64,000 nucleotides of DNA from CAVWXT01 sp963759115 (GTDB taxonomy: Bacteria; Planctomycetota; Planctomycetia; Pirellulales; Thermoguttaceae): contig CAVWXT010000008.1 of NCBI GenBank assembly GCA_963759115.1, positions 1-64,000 of the forward strand, written 5' to 3'. The notes under the pieces are model-generated. The model did not search any database and was not told the origin of the DNA. It saw only the letters and a program-made list of their open reading frames with translations. Shown here in pieces: positions 27,108 to 40,113 of this stretch; position 1 is the first letter of the stretch; each line of letters opens with the position of its first letter. The position numbers and the translations under genes were made by a program.

Positions 27108-28891
27108 TCATTCCGCAACTTCTTCGTCGGATGCCTTTTCCGGAGCATCCCCAAGGTCCGGGACGCTTGGGAGCGGGCCTGGCTGGACTGCCCGGAAGGC
27201 GGCCATCGCAGATTTTAGCGTGGGATATACGTTATCACCCCCGATCGCAGCCATCGCGCCCGCCCGTTCGAGCATGCTCCGCACTTCCGTGCGGAAACCC
27301 GCCAGCGCCAACCGAATGCCCCGCCGGACGAGATCGCGAGACAGTGCCTCGATCGTCTCGGCGCCCGTGCTGTCAATCGTGTTGACCGTACTGCCGTCAA
27401 CGACCACCCATTTCAGGCTCGGGTTGGGCAGCCACCAGATCCAAAACGCGCGTCTTGAGATAGGAGGCGTTGAAGAACACAATCCCGGCGCCAAACCGGT
27501 AAAGCAGCAAGCCGGGCATTGCCTTGGCGTCTGCGTGGCGAGCAAGGTCATGGAATCCTTTCATCCCCGGCACGCGGCCCAAGACCGCATCGGCCGGGCG
27601 GGCGCTGCGTTTCAGAAGAAGGAGCAGGGCCAGGGTGACCGCCATCAGGATTCCCTCCAATACGTCCAATGCGATGACGCCCACCATCGTCGCGACGGCT
27701 ACGCTGAACTCCGTCCGGCTTACGTGCCACAGCCGCCGCAGCGAGGCGAGGTCGAATAGCCCGATGGCCGCGACAATCAGCACGCCTCCCAACGCCGCTT
27801 TCGGCAAGTAGCTCAAGGGAGCCGTCATGAACAGCAGGACGGCTGCCATCGCCGCGGCCGCCACCAATCCCGCCACTTGACTCTTGCCACCCATCGCGTG
27901 GTTCATCGCCGTCCGCGACTCGGTGCCGCTTACGGCGAAGCCTTGGCACAGGCCGGCGGCGAGCTGGCTCGCCCCGAGCGCGGAGAGCTCGCGGTTGGCA
28001 TCGATCTCATAGTTGTGCTTCGCCGCAAAGCTCCTCGCGACGACCATGGCATTGCAGAAGCTCACCAGTGCCACACCCATCGCGCCGCCGAACAGAGGCT
28101 GAAGGAACTGCGGGTCGAACGTCGGCCAGCGGAGGGACGGCAATCCGGAAGGCACGTCGCCCACCACGGCCACGCCCACGGAGTCGAGTCCCAGAGCCTT
28201 CACGACGACAACCGCTGCCGCAACGGCCAGCAGCGGACCGGGCCATCTCGGCAATAGCCGCTTGCTCGCCAACATCACGGCGATCGTCAGCAACCCTACC
28301 GTCAGGGTCGGCACGTGTGTTTCGGGCACCTTGCCGACGAACTCGACGAAGCAGGGGATGATGCCATGCGACTTCATCGGGAAACCGAACACCTTGCCGA
28401 TCTGGCCGAGGAAGATGCTGATGGCCACGCCGTTGAGAAAGCCGCTGAGAATCGGCCGGGAAAGGAAGTCGGCGAGAAAACCGAGCCGGAGCAGGCTGGC
28501 TGCAAAGCACAACAGCCCGGCGAAGATGGCCAGGACGACGGAAAGCGAGAGCAGGACTTCCGAATCGCCGGCCGCAAGAGGTGTCAGCGTGGCTGCGATC
28601 ATCGCGCAGGTGGCCGCGTCCGGATTCACGATCAAGTGGCGGGACGTGCCGAACAGGGCGTAGGCCAACAGCGCCGGAGATGGCGGTGTACAGTCCCACG
28701 ACCGGGTCGAGCCCGATAATCTCGGCGTAGGCGATCGCCGTCGGCAAGGCCACTGCGGCCACCGACACGCCGGCAATCAGATCGTGCTTGAGCCAGTCGC
28801 GACGATAGGTGGCCAATACCCGAAGGCCCGGAGCGATGCGATAGAGGATCGTCTCTCGATCAGGACTGATGGGCATCGTAGTACGGTTCAT
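27108..28891 (-). CDS. SulP-family anion transporter with STAS domain, two frameshifts
   Basis: Three frames join into a protein of about 594 residues. The N-terminal part (MNRTTMPISPDRETILYR ... LKHDLIAGVSVAAVALPTAIAYAEI) shifts near 28680. The membrane core contains YALFGTSRHLIVNPDAAT and TAMNHAMGGKSQVAGLVAAA. A second shift near 27415 leads to the cytoplasmic STAS domain (VVVDGSTVNTIDSTGAETIEAL ... GIRLALAGFRTEVRSML). SulP proteins move sulfate, bicarbonate or other anions. STAS is intact if the shifts are sequencing errors. It sits 18 bases after the RND pump gene, suggesting cotranscription. Confidence 0.85.
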
Positions 28892-28909
28892 GGCCGGCTC
28901 GAATACGGA

Positions 28910-31900
28910 TCACGTTTGATCTGTTTCGTGTACCGCGTTGGGCTGAACGTGCCCGGATGGCTCTTTCCCGGCAAATCGCATAATAAACGAATAGAAAACC
29001 GGCGTGAAGAAGAGTCCGAAGATCGTTACGCCCAGCATTCCGCTGAACACCGCCACGCCCAACGCCACGCGCATCTCAGCGCCGGCGCCTTTGGCCAGCA
29101 CCAACGGCACAACGCCGAGGATGAAGGCGAAGGAGGTCATCAGGATCGGGCGCAGTCGCAAGCGGCACGCGTCCACGGTAGCCTCGACCCGGCCTGCCCC
29201 TTGGTCCTGCCGTTGCTTGGCAAACTCGACGATCAGGATGGCGTTCTTGGCGGCCAAACCGACCAGCACGACCAGGCCGATCTGGGTGAAGATGTTGTTG
29301 TCGAGCTTCACCAACCAGATTCCCGTGATCGACGCGAGCAGGCACATGGGGACGATCAGAATAATCGACAGAGGCAGGGACCAACTCTCATATTGCGCTG
29401 AAAGCACCAGGAACACAAAGACCACGGCCAGCGGGAAGGCCAGCTTGGTGAAAATGTCCTGGCCGGCAAGGATCTGCTGAAGCGTGATCTCCGTCCACTG
29501 AGACCCCATCGTCGAGGGGAGCGACTCTTTCGAAAGCCGGTCCATGATTTCGACCGCCTGACCGGAACTGGTGCCTGGGGCCATATTCCCGTTCACTTCG
29601 GCGGATGGGTAGATGTTGTAGTGGTTGACGATTGCCGGCCCGCTGGTGTCCTTGATGTGAATCAGGGTTTGCAAGGGAACTCGCTGGCCGTCGGCGTTGC
29701 GGACCTCCAACCGGCCGATGTCCTCCACGCGCATGCGATACCGCGCGTCAGCCTGGACGTTCACTTGCCAGTTCCGATTGAACAGGGTAACGTCGTTGAC
29801 GTACAGGCCCCCGAGGTACGCCTGGAGCGCGAGATTCACGGCATCGAGCGATACCTTCTGGGATTTGAGCTTGTCGCGGTCGATCTCCACGAAGACTTGG
29901 GGCTGGTTCACCGTGAAGCTGCTGAATAGTCCGACCAAACGCGGGTCCGAGTTGCCTTGGTCGGACAGGTTCCGCACGGCCCCTTGCAGGGCGCGGAGGC
30001 CGGCCCCGCGCTGGTCTTGAACCTGGAGCTTGAACCCGCCGGCCGTGCCCAGGCCATCGATCGCCGGCGCGCCGAACACGGCGATGCGGGCCCCGCGGAT
30101 GTCACGGCACTGCTCGCGGAGTCTCGCGGCAACGGCTGTGGCGCTCCGCTGGGGGTCTCCTTTGCGCTCTTCAAAGGGCTCCAAAATGACGAACATGCCG
30201 CCCACATTGCTGATGTTGGTGCCCAACAAAGCCGAGTAGCCCGGAAGGTCGATCGTATGCCAGACCCCCGGGACCTTCTCCGCATCGCGGGCAATCGCAC
30301 TCATCTGCTTGATGATCTTGTCGGAACGGTCCAGGCTGGCGCCGTCGGGCAACTGCGCATTGACAACCAGATACCCCTTGTCCTGGTCTGGGATAAATCC
30401 GACCGGAACTGCTTGAAACCCGAGGTACGTCAGCCCCATGAGGCCGGCGTAGACGAGCAAGGCGATGAATGACACTTTCAGAACGATCGCGACGGTGCGG
30501 CCGTAAGCGTTGATCGCCACGTCAAACACCCGATTGAATACCGCGAAGAAGGCTCCCATCGCCCCATTCACCAGGCCCGCCAGGAACCAGCCTGCAGCCG
30601 CTCCCGCGGCCCCGCAAGCCAGCCGAACGCCCCACACCGCCGCGGCGCTCGAGTGACTAGCTTCTTCGCCATGCGCGCCGGGCAGTTGCACCCCCACAAG
30701 ATGAGCGACGTGCGGAGCGAGCATGAAGTAGGCCAGCAGCGCAATGATCAGGACAACGCCCAATCGCGGCAGGGCCTCCTTCTTCGCCGATGCGTGCTCG
30801 CCGGCCCCATGTTCGACGGCTCCGTGCCCCTTGAAGAGGATTGCGCACAGCGCCGGACTGAGCGTCAGCGAGTTGAACGCTGAAATGACCGTCGAGGCGG
30901 CGATCGTCAAGGCAAACTGCCGGAAGAACTCCCCACTGATGCCGGCCATCAGTGCGGTCGGCACAAAGACCGCGCAAAGCACCAGGGCAATGGCGATCAC
31001 AGGCCCGGAGACCTCGGCCATCGCGCGGCGCGCCGCGTCCCGCGAGGAATGGCCCATGGCCAGATAGCGCTCCACGTTCTCCACCACGACGATCGCGTCG
31101 TCCACGACAATGCCGATCGCCAGCACCAGCCCGAACAGGGAGAGGTTGTTCAGCGAGAACCCCAGCATGGCCATGACGGCAAAGGTGCCAACGAGCGACA
31201 CGGGCACGGCGATCATGGGAATGATCGTGGCTCGCCAGTCCTGGAGGAAAACCAGCACCACGATGAACACCAGAATGAAAGCCTCGACGAGGGTTTTGAA
31301 CACTTCGTGGATCGATTCGTTCACGAAGACGGTCGTATCGTAGTAAATTCCGTAGTCGACCCCCGCCGGAAACTTTTCTTTCAGTTCCCGCATCTTGGCT
31401 TTGACCGCATCAGCCGTCTTCAAAGCGTTCGATCCCGGCAATTGGAACACGGCCAGCGTCACCGCCGGGTTGCCGTCGAGATAGCTGTTGACGTCATAGT
31501 TCTTGGCGCCCAGCTCCACGCCTTCCTCCAGCGCTTGGCCGTTGGGGCCGTATGTGGTATCGCGGACGATGTCCTTTAGATACACGTTCTGCCCCCGATC
31601 GCCGGTTTTCACGATGATCTTGCCGAACCTCTCGGCGCTTTCGATGCGACCCTGCGTATTGACGGTAAGTTGGAAGGGCAGGTTCGTGCCCTCGGGCACG
31701 GGAGACTGGCCGATGCGCCCCGCCGCGACCTGGATGTTCTGTTCGCGAATGGCGCTGACCACCTCGTCCACCATGATTCCGCGGGACGCCAGTTTGTGCG
31801 GGTCGAGCCAAACCCGCATGCTGTAGTCGCGCGGACCCAGGAACGCCACGTCGCCGACTCCCTTGATGCGGGCCAGATCGTCTTTGACGGTCATCAACGC

Positions 31901-32374
31901 GAAATTGCTCAGGTAAAGCTGATTGTAACTCGCGTCGGGCGAGATCAAGTTGACGCACAACAGGATTGCCGGCGATTTCTTCTTGGTGGTCACGCCTTGC
32001 CGCTTGACTTCCTCCGGAAGTTTGGCTTCCGCGATCGACACGCGGTTCTGCACCAGAACCTGCGCCATGTCCAGGTTGGTGCCCACCTCGAACGTGACGT
32101 CGAGATACATCTGGCCGTCGTTGGTGCACTTGGACGACATGTAGAGCATCCGCTCGACGCCGTTGACTTCCTGCTCGATGGGCGTGGCCACGGTCTCGGC
32201 CACGGTCTTGGCGTTGGCACCGGGATAGATGGCGGATACCTGGACCACCGGAGGCGCAACCTCCGGGTACTGGGCAACCGGCAACTGAAAGAACGTGACC
32301 GCTCCCAAAATCACGATGACGATGGATAGCACCGTGGCGAAGATCGGCCGGTCGATAAAGAAATTGGATAGCAT
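28910..32374 (-). CDS. RND (AcrB/MexB-like, HAE1) multidrug efflux pump
   Basis: The 1154-aa inner-membrane proton antiporter starts MLSNFFIDRPIFATVLSI. It has the porter repeats (YPEVAPPVVQVSAIYPGAN; VVDDAIVVVENVERY with the TM4 Asp pair; LTLSPALCAILFKG) and the second half WTEITLQQILAGQ ... FVFLVLSAQYESW. It is about 110 residues longer than usual. The extra length lies between TM6 and TM7, where a His-rich loop (GHGAVEHGAGEH) and two added hydrophobic stretches (LGVVLIIALLAYFMLAPHV; GAAGAAAGWFLAGLV) occur. The adaptor gene is 69 bases upstream. No outer-membrane TolC gene is seen here. Confidence 0.93.
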   Translation of the reverse strand: MLSNFFIDRPIFATVLSIVIVILGAVTFFQLPVAQYPEVAPPVVQVSAIYPGANAKTVAETVATPIEQEVNGVERMLYMSSKCTNDGQMYLDVTFEVGTNLDMAQVLVQNRVSIAEAKLPEEVKRQGVTTKKKSPAILLCVNLISPDASYNQLYLSNFALMTVKDDLARIKGVGDVAFLGPRDYSMRVWLDPHKLASRGIMVDEVVSAIREQNIQVAAGRIGQSPVPEGTNLPFQLTVNTQGRIESAERFGKIIVKTGDRGQNVYLKDIVRDTTYGPNGQALEEGVELGAKNYDVNSYLDGNPAVTLAVFQLPGSNALKTADAVKAKMRELKEKFPAGVDYGIYYDTTVFVNESIHEVFKTLVEAFILVFIVVLVFLQDWRATIIPMIAVPVSLVGTFAVMAMLGFSLNNLSLFGLVLAIGIVVDDAIVVVENVERYLAMGHSSRDAARRAMAEVSGPVIAIALVLCAVFVPTALMAGISGEFFRQFALTIAASTVISAFNSLTLSPALCAILFKGHGAVEHGAGEHASAKKEALPRLGVVLIIALLAYFMLAPHVAHLVGVQLPGAHGEEASHSSAAAVWGVRLACGAAGAAAGWFLAGLVNGAMGAFFAVFNRVFDVAINAYGRTVAIVLKVSFIALLVYAGLMGLTYLGFQAVPVGFIPDQDKGYLVVNAQLPDGASLDRSDKIIKQMSAIARDAEKVPGVWHTIDLPGYSALLGTNISNVGGMFVILEPFEERKGDPQRSATAVAARLREQCRDIRGARIAVFGAPAIDGLGTAGGFKLQVQDQRGAGLRALQGAVRNLSDQGNSDPRLVGLFSSFTVNQPQVFVEIDRDKLKSQKVSLDAVNLALQAYLGGLYVNDVTLFNRNWQVNVQADARYRMRVEDIGRLEVRNADGQRVPLQTLIHIKDTSGPAIVNHYNIYPSAEVNGNMAPGTSSGQAVEIMDRLSKESLPSTMGSQWTEITLQQILAGQDIFTKLAFPLAVVFVFLVLSAQYESWSLPLSIILIVPMCLLASITGIWLVKLDNNIFTQIGLVVLVGLAAKNAILIVEFAKQRQDQGAGRVEATVDACRLRLRPILMTSFAFILGVVPLVLAKGAGAEMRVALGVAVFSGMLGVTIFGLFFTPVFYSFIMRFAGKEPSGHVQPNAVHETDQT

Positions 32375-32443
32375 GGAAAGGGTCCCGAGGATGGTCCTTG
32401 GAGTGGCTCGCTCCGAACAAACAGGAAATGTGCTGCGGATCGG

Positions 32444-33628
32444 CTATTGGGCAGATGGTGAGGCCGTCGGCGTGGATTCCGGGACGGGCTCGACGGGATA
32501 ATTCAACCTCGCAAGCTCCATCCCTTCCACGATGATCCATTCGTTTGCCTTGAGTTCAGGCTCCCGAATGACGCGCATGCCGTCGTCGAGCAGGCGTCCA
32601 AGGCGCACGTTCCGCCGCTTGACGACCTTGTCGTCTCCGACGACCAGCAGGTACTTTTGATCCTGGTCGGTGTTCACCGCCGTGTCGGGGACCAAAGCCG
32701 CCTCGTAGGGGTCGCTCACCGGGACCCGGACGCGGACGCGGGAGCCGGGAATGAGCCGCCCGTCCGGGTTCTTGGCCTCGCCGCGGACAAGGATCGTGCC
32801 GGTGCCCGCGGTGTACTTATTGTCGGCGAAGACGAGAACACCCTGATGCGGAAACCCCTTCTCCGTATCCAGGCCAAAGGCAAAAGGAATGTTCTGCTCG
32901 CGCACCGCATTTTGCTTCTCCTTGGCCTGCAAATTTGGCTTCATCCCCTGGTATCCCTGCATCGCCCGCTCGTCGACGTTGAAATCCACGTAGATCGGTT
33001 CGATGGCCACGATCGTGGTCAACAGCGGATCGCTGCCGCCGGCGTTGACAAGGTTGCCTTCGGTAAGCTCCGCCTTGCTGATCCGGCCGGCGATGGGAGC
33101 GGTGATGCGCGAGAATTCGAGGTCCAGTTCGCATCGCTTCACCGTCTGCAATTTCGCGTTAATACGGGCGCCGTAGGACTTCGCTTCCGCGATGATCTGC
33201 TCCGATTCCGAGGCCGACATGGCGTTTGACTTGAACAGCGATTCCGCGCGGGCCGCATTCTTGTCCGCGGCAAACTGCTGTGCCTTCAGCACGTCGACGT
33301 CGGCAACGGCCTCGGCGAGGGCGGCTTGGAAGGGACGCGGGTCGAGTTCGAACAACAACTGGTCCTTCTTCACGAGATCCCCGTCCTTGAAATGGATCTT
33401 CAGGATGTGCCCCCGCACCCGGGCACGCAGTTCGACCGTTTGCGACGCCTCCAGCCAGCCGTTGTAGTCGTCTTCGTCCTGGAGGCTCCGGACGAGCGGA
33501 TGGGCCACCGTCACCCGGGGCGCCTCCTTGGTCCTGTCGGCGCTTTCAGAACGGCTGCAGCCCACGACGGCCAGGGACGCGAGCACGAACAGCCAACCCA
33601 ATGATCGGAGAAAGCAGACGCTTGTCAT
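32444..33628 (-). CDS. RND efflux periplasmic adaptor lipoprotein
   Basis: I take ATG 33628 (MTSVCFLRSLGWLFVLASL) because it gives a lipoprotein signal peptide with lipobox VVGC; the open frame extends upstream to 33793 but lacks a signal. The mature protein has the barrel-sandwich (TVELRARVRGHILKIHFKDGDLVKK), a coiled-coil hairpin (ARAESLFKSNAMSASESEQI) and beta-barrel parts (ITAPIAGRISKAELTEGNLV). It joins the RND pump to an outer-membrane channel across the periplasm. It is the first gene of the adaptor-pump-SulP-channel run. About 394 residues, normal for the family. Confidence 0.92.
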   Translation of the reverse strand: MTSVCFLRSLGWLFVLASLAVVGCSRSESADRTKEAPRVTVAHPLVRSLQDEDDYNGWLEASQTVELRARVRGHILKIHFKDGDLVKKDQLLFELDPRPFQAALAEAVADVDVLKAQQFAADKNAARAESLFKSNAMSASESEQIIAEAKSYGARINAKLQTVKRCELDLEFSRITAPIAGRISKAELTEGNLVNAGGSDPLLTTIVAIEPIYVDFNVDERAMQGYQGMKPNLQAKEKQNAVREQNIPFAFGLDTEKGFPHQGVLVFADNKYTAGTGTILVRGEAKNPDGRLIPGSRVRVRVPVSDPYEAALVPDTAVNTDQDQKYLLVVGDDKVVKRRNVRLGRLLDDGMRVIREPELKANEWIIVEGMELARLNYPVEPVPESTPTASPSAQ

Positions 33629-33850
33629 TGTGAGAGTATCCTCAAGTAAAGGAGAAGAATCGCGCGCCGCGCAGTTGGCGTCACGGATGCCAGGCGCAGG
33701 CGGCGAGAAGTACCCTGCCATTGCAGTCATCTCAGTATAGCGGGGCGACAATCCCCCGGACACGACCCTATGGGATGCAATTCTTGCGATCATACCGTCT
33801 CCTCTCCGCGCTCCCTGCGGGGCTGCCGCGGCGGCAATCGTTTGCTTGCC

Positions 33851-34723
33851 TCAATACCTTTCCGGCACGAACCGTCGGCCTTCCAGCGTAGCCTGATCGT
33901 CGTACTTGCCTTTATTCGATCGCTTGGGTAACTTCACCTTCTTTCGCGGCACCCCTTCGTAGGGGATCAGGCTGAGAAGATGGGCGATGCAGTTCAGCCG
34001 AGCCCGCTTCTTGTCGTCCGAACGCACGATGTACCACGGCGCGTGCTCGGTGTCCGTCGCTGCCAGCATCATGTCGCGGGCGCGGGAGTAATCGTACCAG
34101 CGGGTCCACGACTCGATGTCCATCGGGCTGAGCTTCCATTGGCGCATGGGGTCGTCGATGCGGGCCTCGAACCGCCGCTGCTGCTCCTTCTTGCCGACCT
34201 CCAGCCAGAACTTGATGAGAATGATCCCGCCCTCGACCAGGTACTTCTCGACCACCGGGCAGTTCTCCAGGAACAGCCGATACCCTTCCTCCGTGCAGAA
34301 GCCCATCACGCGCTCCACGCCGGCACGGTTGTACCAACTGCGGTCGAAGATCACGACTTCGCCGGCGGCCGGGAAGTGCTGCATGTACCGCTGCATGTAC
34401 ATCTGCGTCTTCTCCCGGTCCGACGGGGCCGGCAGCGCGACGAGCCGGAAGACGCGCGGGCTGACGCGTTCGGTGATGGCCTTGATGGTGCCGCCCTTGC
34501 CGGCCGCGTCGCGCCCCTCGAAGACCACGATCACCCGCAGCCCCTTGAGCTTTACCCAATCCTGCAAGCGGCAAAGCTCGGTCTGGAGCTTGCTCAGTTC
34601 CTTCAGGTACTGTTTGGGCTTCAACTTGGATTTGGTTTCATGCACGTCGTTCTCTATCACGACTTCACCTCCCGGCCCGCGGAACGGGCCATACTCGTCT
34701 ATCGAAGCGGTACGGTTCAACAT
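33851..34723 (-). CDS. ppk2: Polyphosphate kinase 2 family protein
   Basis: The start ATG 34723 overlaps the stop of the GH13 gene (ATGTTGA), preceded by GGAGG. This 290-aa protein has Walker A FEGRDAAGKGGTI (about residues 68-80), the lid motif and Walker B VVIFDRSWYNRAGVERVMG, and the segment KFWLEVGKKEQQRRFEAR, all characteristic of PPK2. PPK2 enzymes make nucleoside triphosphates or diphosphates from polyphosphate, or the reverse. The class cannot be fixed from sequence by eye. Its place at the end of a two-glycosidase operon suggests coupling of carbon-storage use to polyphosphate energy. Confidence 0.9.
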   Translation of the reverse strand: MLNRTASIDEYGPFRGPGGEVVIENDVHETKSKLKPKQYLKELSKLQTELCRLQDWVKLKGLRVIVVFEGRDAAGKGGTIKAITERVSPRVFRLVALPAPSDREKTQMYMQRYMQHFPAAGEVVIFDRSWYNRAGVERVMGFCTEEGYRLFLENCPVVEKYLVEGGIILIKFWLEVGKKEQQRRFEARIDDPMRQWKLSPMDIESWTRWYDYSRARDMMLAATDTEHAPWYIVRSDDKKRARLNCIAHLLSLIPYEGVPRKKVKLPKRSNKGKYDDQATLEGRRFVPERY

Positions 34724-36201
34724 CCCTCCGTCACGGAGAAGATGGCGGTTTGCCACGGCGACATGTCCACGAACAGGCCGTGCGATTGCAGATCGCTGCC
34801 ATCCCGGTCGTATACGTCAGAACTCACTTGATCCTGCAATCGCCATGGGCCGCCGGCAAGATCCGCAAAGGGAAGCCGGACGCGGCACTGGCTCTGATGG
34901 GGCGCATAGTTCACCACCGCCAGCAGCCGCTCTCCCCTGGGGCCTTCCCAGGCAGAAGCCACGAAGCAATCCCAAGTCCAGTTGCCCTCCCAGGCGGGCG
35001 TGCATTCGAGCAATTGCCACCGGCCGTCGCGCACGGCGGGTTCGCGCAGCACGGCCAACAGCCTTTCGTAGAACTCTTGCAGTTTCGGGTCACGAGGCTC
35101 GCATGGCCCGCGACCAAGATGCGGCGAGATTCGTTTCTTCCGCCCCTCGAATTGGCCCTGGTGGAAGAACCGCAGGCCCGGCGACAGGAACGTGATGATC
35201 GCCGCGGCTTCGTGCATGCCGGGCGAAAACGCCGCCGCTGCTCGGGGCTCGTCGTGGTTCTCCAGAAAGCGGGCCATCTTGCTCTGGTAGTCCAGCCCCG
35301 CGCCAAGGTGCTGGCGCATCGGGCCCGCGTGACCGTCGCGCAGGCGGTCGTAGAGGCGTTTGTCGTAGGTGTAATCGAACCCCTGTTGTTGTAGCGTCCA
35401 TTCCAGATCCCAGTAGACCTCGGCCATGAAGCAGAAGCCGGGGGCGTGCTCGCGCACGCACTCAGTCGCCCGCGGCCAGAAGGGTTGCGCCGAAATGCCC
35501 CACGTTCGCTCAAACACGTCCGGCAACACGAGCATGGCCATGTCGCAGCGCACGCCGTCGCATTGGCCGGCGATCCTGAGAAGCTCGCCGATCATGGCCT
35601 CCTGAGTGGCCGGGCTGCCGTAGTTGAGCTGAAGCGTGTCGGGCCAGCCGGGGAAGTACGGATCGCGCCCGTGAGCCAGCAACAGGTCGCCCCGCTTGCG
35701 ATTGACCCAGGTGTAGTTTTGCGGTGCGCGGGCGAGATCCAACTCCGTGCCGGCGATGTAATACTCGGGGTGGTCTTCTACCCAGGAGTGATCCAGTCCG
35801 GTGTGATTGGGAACAAAGTCCAGCAGCAGGCGCAGGCCGCGTTTGCGGAGCCGCTCGCGGAGCCGGGCCAGCGCGGCATCTCCACCCAGGCTGCCATGCA
35901 CCGTGTAGCCGGTGATGGCGAATCCGGAGCCGGGGATGTCTTCGTCGCACAAGTCGGGAAGCGTCTCCTGAAACTCCCTGCGCCACTCGGGATTGCTGCG
36001 AGAAATGCGTTGCCCCGCCGGGCCGGTCTGCCAGACGCTGAGGAACCATACCCAATCGAAGCCCATCTCGGCCAGCCGGTCGAATTCGGCGTCCGGTATG
36101 TCGTCCAGCGTCGCCGGTCGACCAAGCTCCCGAGAAAGTTCCGTCAGCCAGACACGGGTGTTGATCTGGTACAGCACGGGATTCTCGGGCCGCGTCTTCA
36201 T
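34717..36201 (-). CDS. GH13 alpha-amylase family protein
   Basis: The 494-aa protein has the TIM-barrel conserved regions in order: DFVPNH (128-133), GVRCDMA with nucleophile Asp220, AEVYWD with acid/base Glu261, and NHDEPR (315-320) with the third Asp. The N-terminus MKTRPENPVLYQINTRVWL is typical of a cytoplasmic GH13 branch. No signal peptide. The substrate is probably an alpha-glucan or a trehalose- or sucrose-like glucoside. It begins one base after the stop of the GH63-like gene and overlaps ppk2, so the three are one operon. Confidence 0.88.
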   Translation of the reverse strand: MKTRPENPVLYQINTRVWLTELSRELGRPATLDDIPDAEFDRLAEMGFDWVWFLSVWQTGPAGQRISRSNPEWRREFQETLPDLCDEDIPGSGFAITGYTVHGSLGGDAALARLRERLRKRGLRLLLDFVPNHTGLDHSWVEDHPEYYIAGTELDLARAPQNYTWVNRKRGDLLLAHGRDPYFPGWPDTLQLNYGSPATQEAMIGELLRIAGQCDGVRCDMAMLVLPDVFERTWGISAQPFWPRATECVREHAPGFCFMAEVYWDLEWTLQQQGFDYTYDKRLYDRLRDGHAGPMRQHLGAGLDYQSKMARFLENHDEPRAAAAFSPGMHEAAAIITFLSPGLRFFHQGQFEGRKKRISPHLGRGPCEPRDPKLQEFYERLLAVLREPAVRDGRWQLLECTPAWEGNWTWDCFVASAWEGPRGERLLAVVNYAPHQSQCRVRLPFADLAGGPWRLQDQVSSDVYDRDGSDLQSHGLFVDMSPWQTAIFSVTEGC

Positions 36202-36202
36202 G

Positions 36203-38941
<2,739 letters not shown>

Positions 38942-39163
38942 GATGCACCTGCTTCTGATTCAAAACGGTAGTTCAAGCATGTCTTTGTAATGTCCGGGCA
39001 CAAGCTCAAGAAACCGAATTCGTGAAGTAGTGGCGAATTCGGTAGCGGTGAATCCAAGTCATGGGAGTCGCTCCACGCACCGCCCTGGCCGGGCTCCTGG
39101 CGAGTTGCCCGGCGGGCATCGGCGTACCTCCTCGAATCCGCGGTCACGATGGCAGACCGAGAA

Positions 39164-40096
39164 TCAGATTCTGGGGAGCATGCTCACCTCGCGCACGGCG
39201 CCGGCCACAAAGCCCGGATTCAGCCGGACCGCCTCCATGGCGGCGCCGCGGCTATCGCCCGCCGGAACCACGACGCACAGGGGAGGGCTGGCCACGCCGG
39301 GCCCCGGATACAAAGCGACCTCCCAAAGCTTGAACAGCCCCGCTTGGTAGCCCTGCAACTGTAGTTGCATCATGGCAATCTGTTGATTGGTCGCCTGATC
39401 CTGCTGATAGGCCTGGGCCTGGCTCTGCAGCAGGAATTGCTCCTCTTCTTGCTTGGCCCGGTCCTTGTCCGCCGCCTGCCACCGTTTCCACCCCGGCTGG
39501 AGCAACTTGAGGTCGTTTGGGGAGAAGAAGAAGAACGGCACGCCGTACTCGTCGCCGTTCTCCAATTCCAGCACGACGCCTTCGCAGGTGTAGGTGCGCG
39601 GCTCGCCGCGGAGCTTCATTACCCAAGAATCGAACCCGCGCTTGTCGGCGATGTCCGTATTCTCGAAGTGCGACACGATCTTGGGCAGCATCTTCTGGTA
39701 GACCTCGGGCAGGTTATCGAAGAGCCGGTCGTTTACGTAGACCTTGCCGCGGCGGCGTTGGATCGTGACGTCTTTCCTCGCGTAATCGACGACTCGGCCG
39801 ACGACCTTGAGGCCCGACGCCATCGTCCAGGTCTGCATGGCGTCGGCGGACCGTCGCGCCGACTCCGCCACCTCCTTCGACTGGAGATAGGCCTGATCGT
39901 CCTTGGAGAGCCTGGCGACGGGGACGGCCACCATCTGGCGGTCCTGCTTCTTCAGCACCACCGTCGTGTCGTTGAAGCCGATCAAATCGGCCTCGACGCG
40001 GTAGTGGCCCGTCGAATCGGTCCACGTCCGAGCATCGGCCGGGACCCAAACCCCCACACACACCGCCGACGCCATCAGCATGATTCGCTGCCACAT
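39164..40096 (-). CDS. Secreted SHD1-domain protein
   Basis: The chosen start (MWQRIMLMASAVCVGVW, ATG 40096) gives a signal peptide ending near ADA-RTW. The mature N-terminus RTWTDSTGHYRVEADLIGF ... VPVARLSKDDQAYL is an SHD1 (SLA1 homology 1) domain, a family concentrated in planctomycetes among bacteria. A middle domain (VKVVGR-like region to CEGVVLELENGDEYGVPFFFFSP) and a Gln-rich helix (SQAQAYQQDQATNQQ) follow. The function is unknown; SHD1 is thought to bind peptides or ubiquitin-like partners in eukaryotes. It lies 17 bases after the monooxygenase-like gene and is likely part of the sigma-54-driven operon. Confidence 0.8.
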   Translation of the reverse strand: MWQRIMLMASAVCVGVWVPADARTWTDSTGHYRVEADLIGFNDTTVVLKKQDRQMVAVPVARLSKDDQAYLQSKEVAESARRSADAMQTWTMASGLKVVGRVVDYARKDVTIQRRRGKVYVNDRLFDNLPEVYQKMLPKIVSHFENTDIADKRGFDSWVMKLRGEPRTYTCEGVVLELENGDEYGVPFFFFSPNDLKLLQPGWKRWQAADKDRAKQEEEQFLLQSQAQAYQQDQATNQQIAMMQLQLQGYQAGLFKLWEVALYPGPGVASPPLCVVVPAGDSRGAAMEAVRLNPGFVAGAVREVSMLPRI

Positions 40097-40113
40097 ATTA
40101 CAACTCCCGTGAA

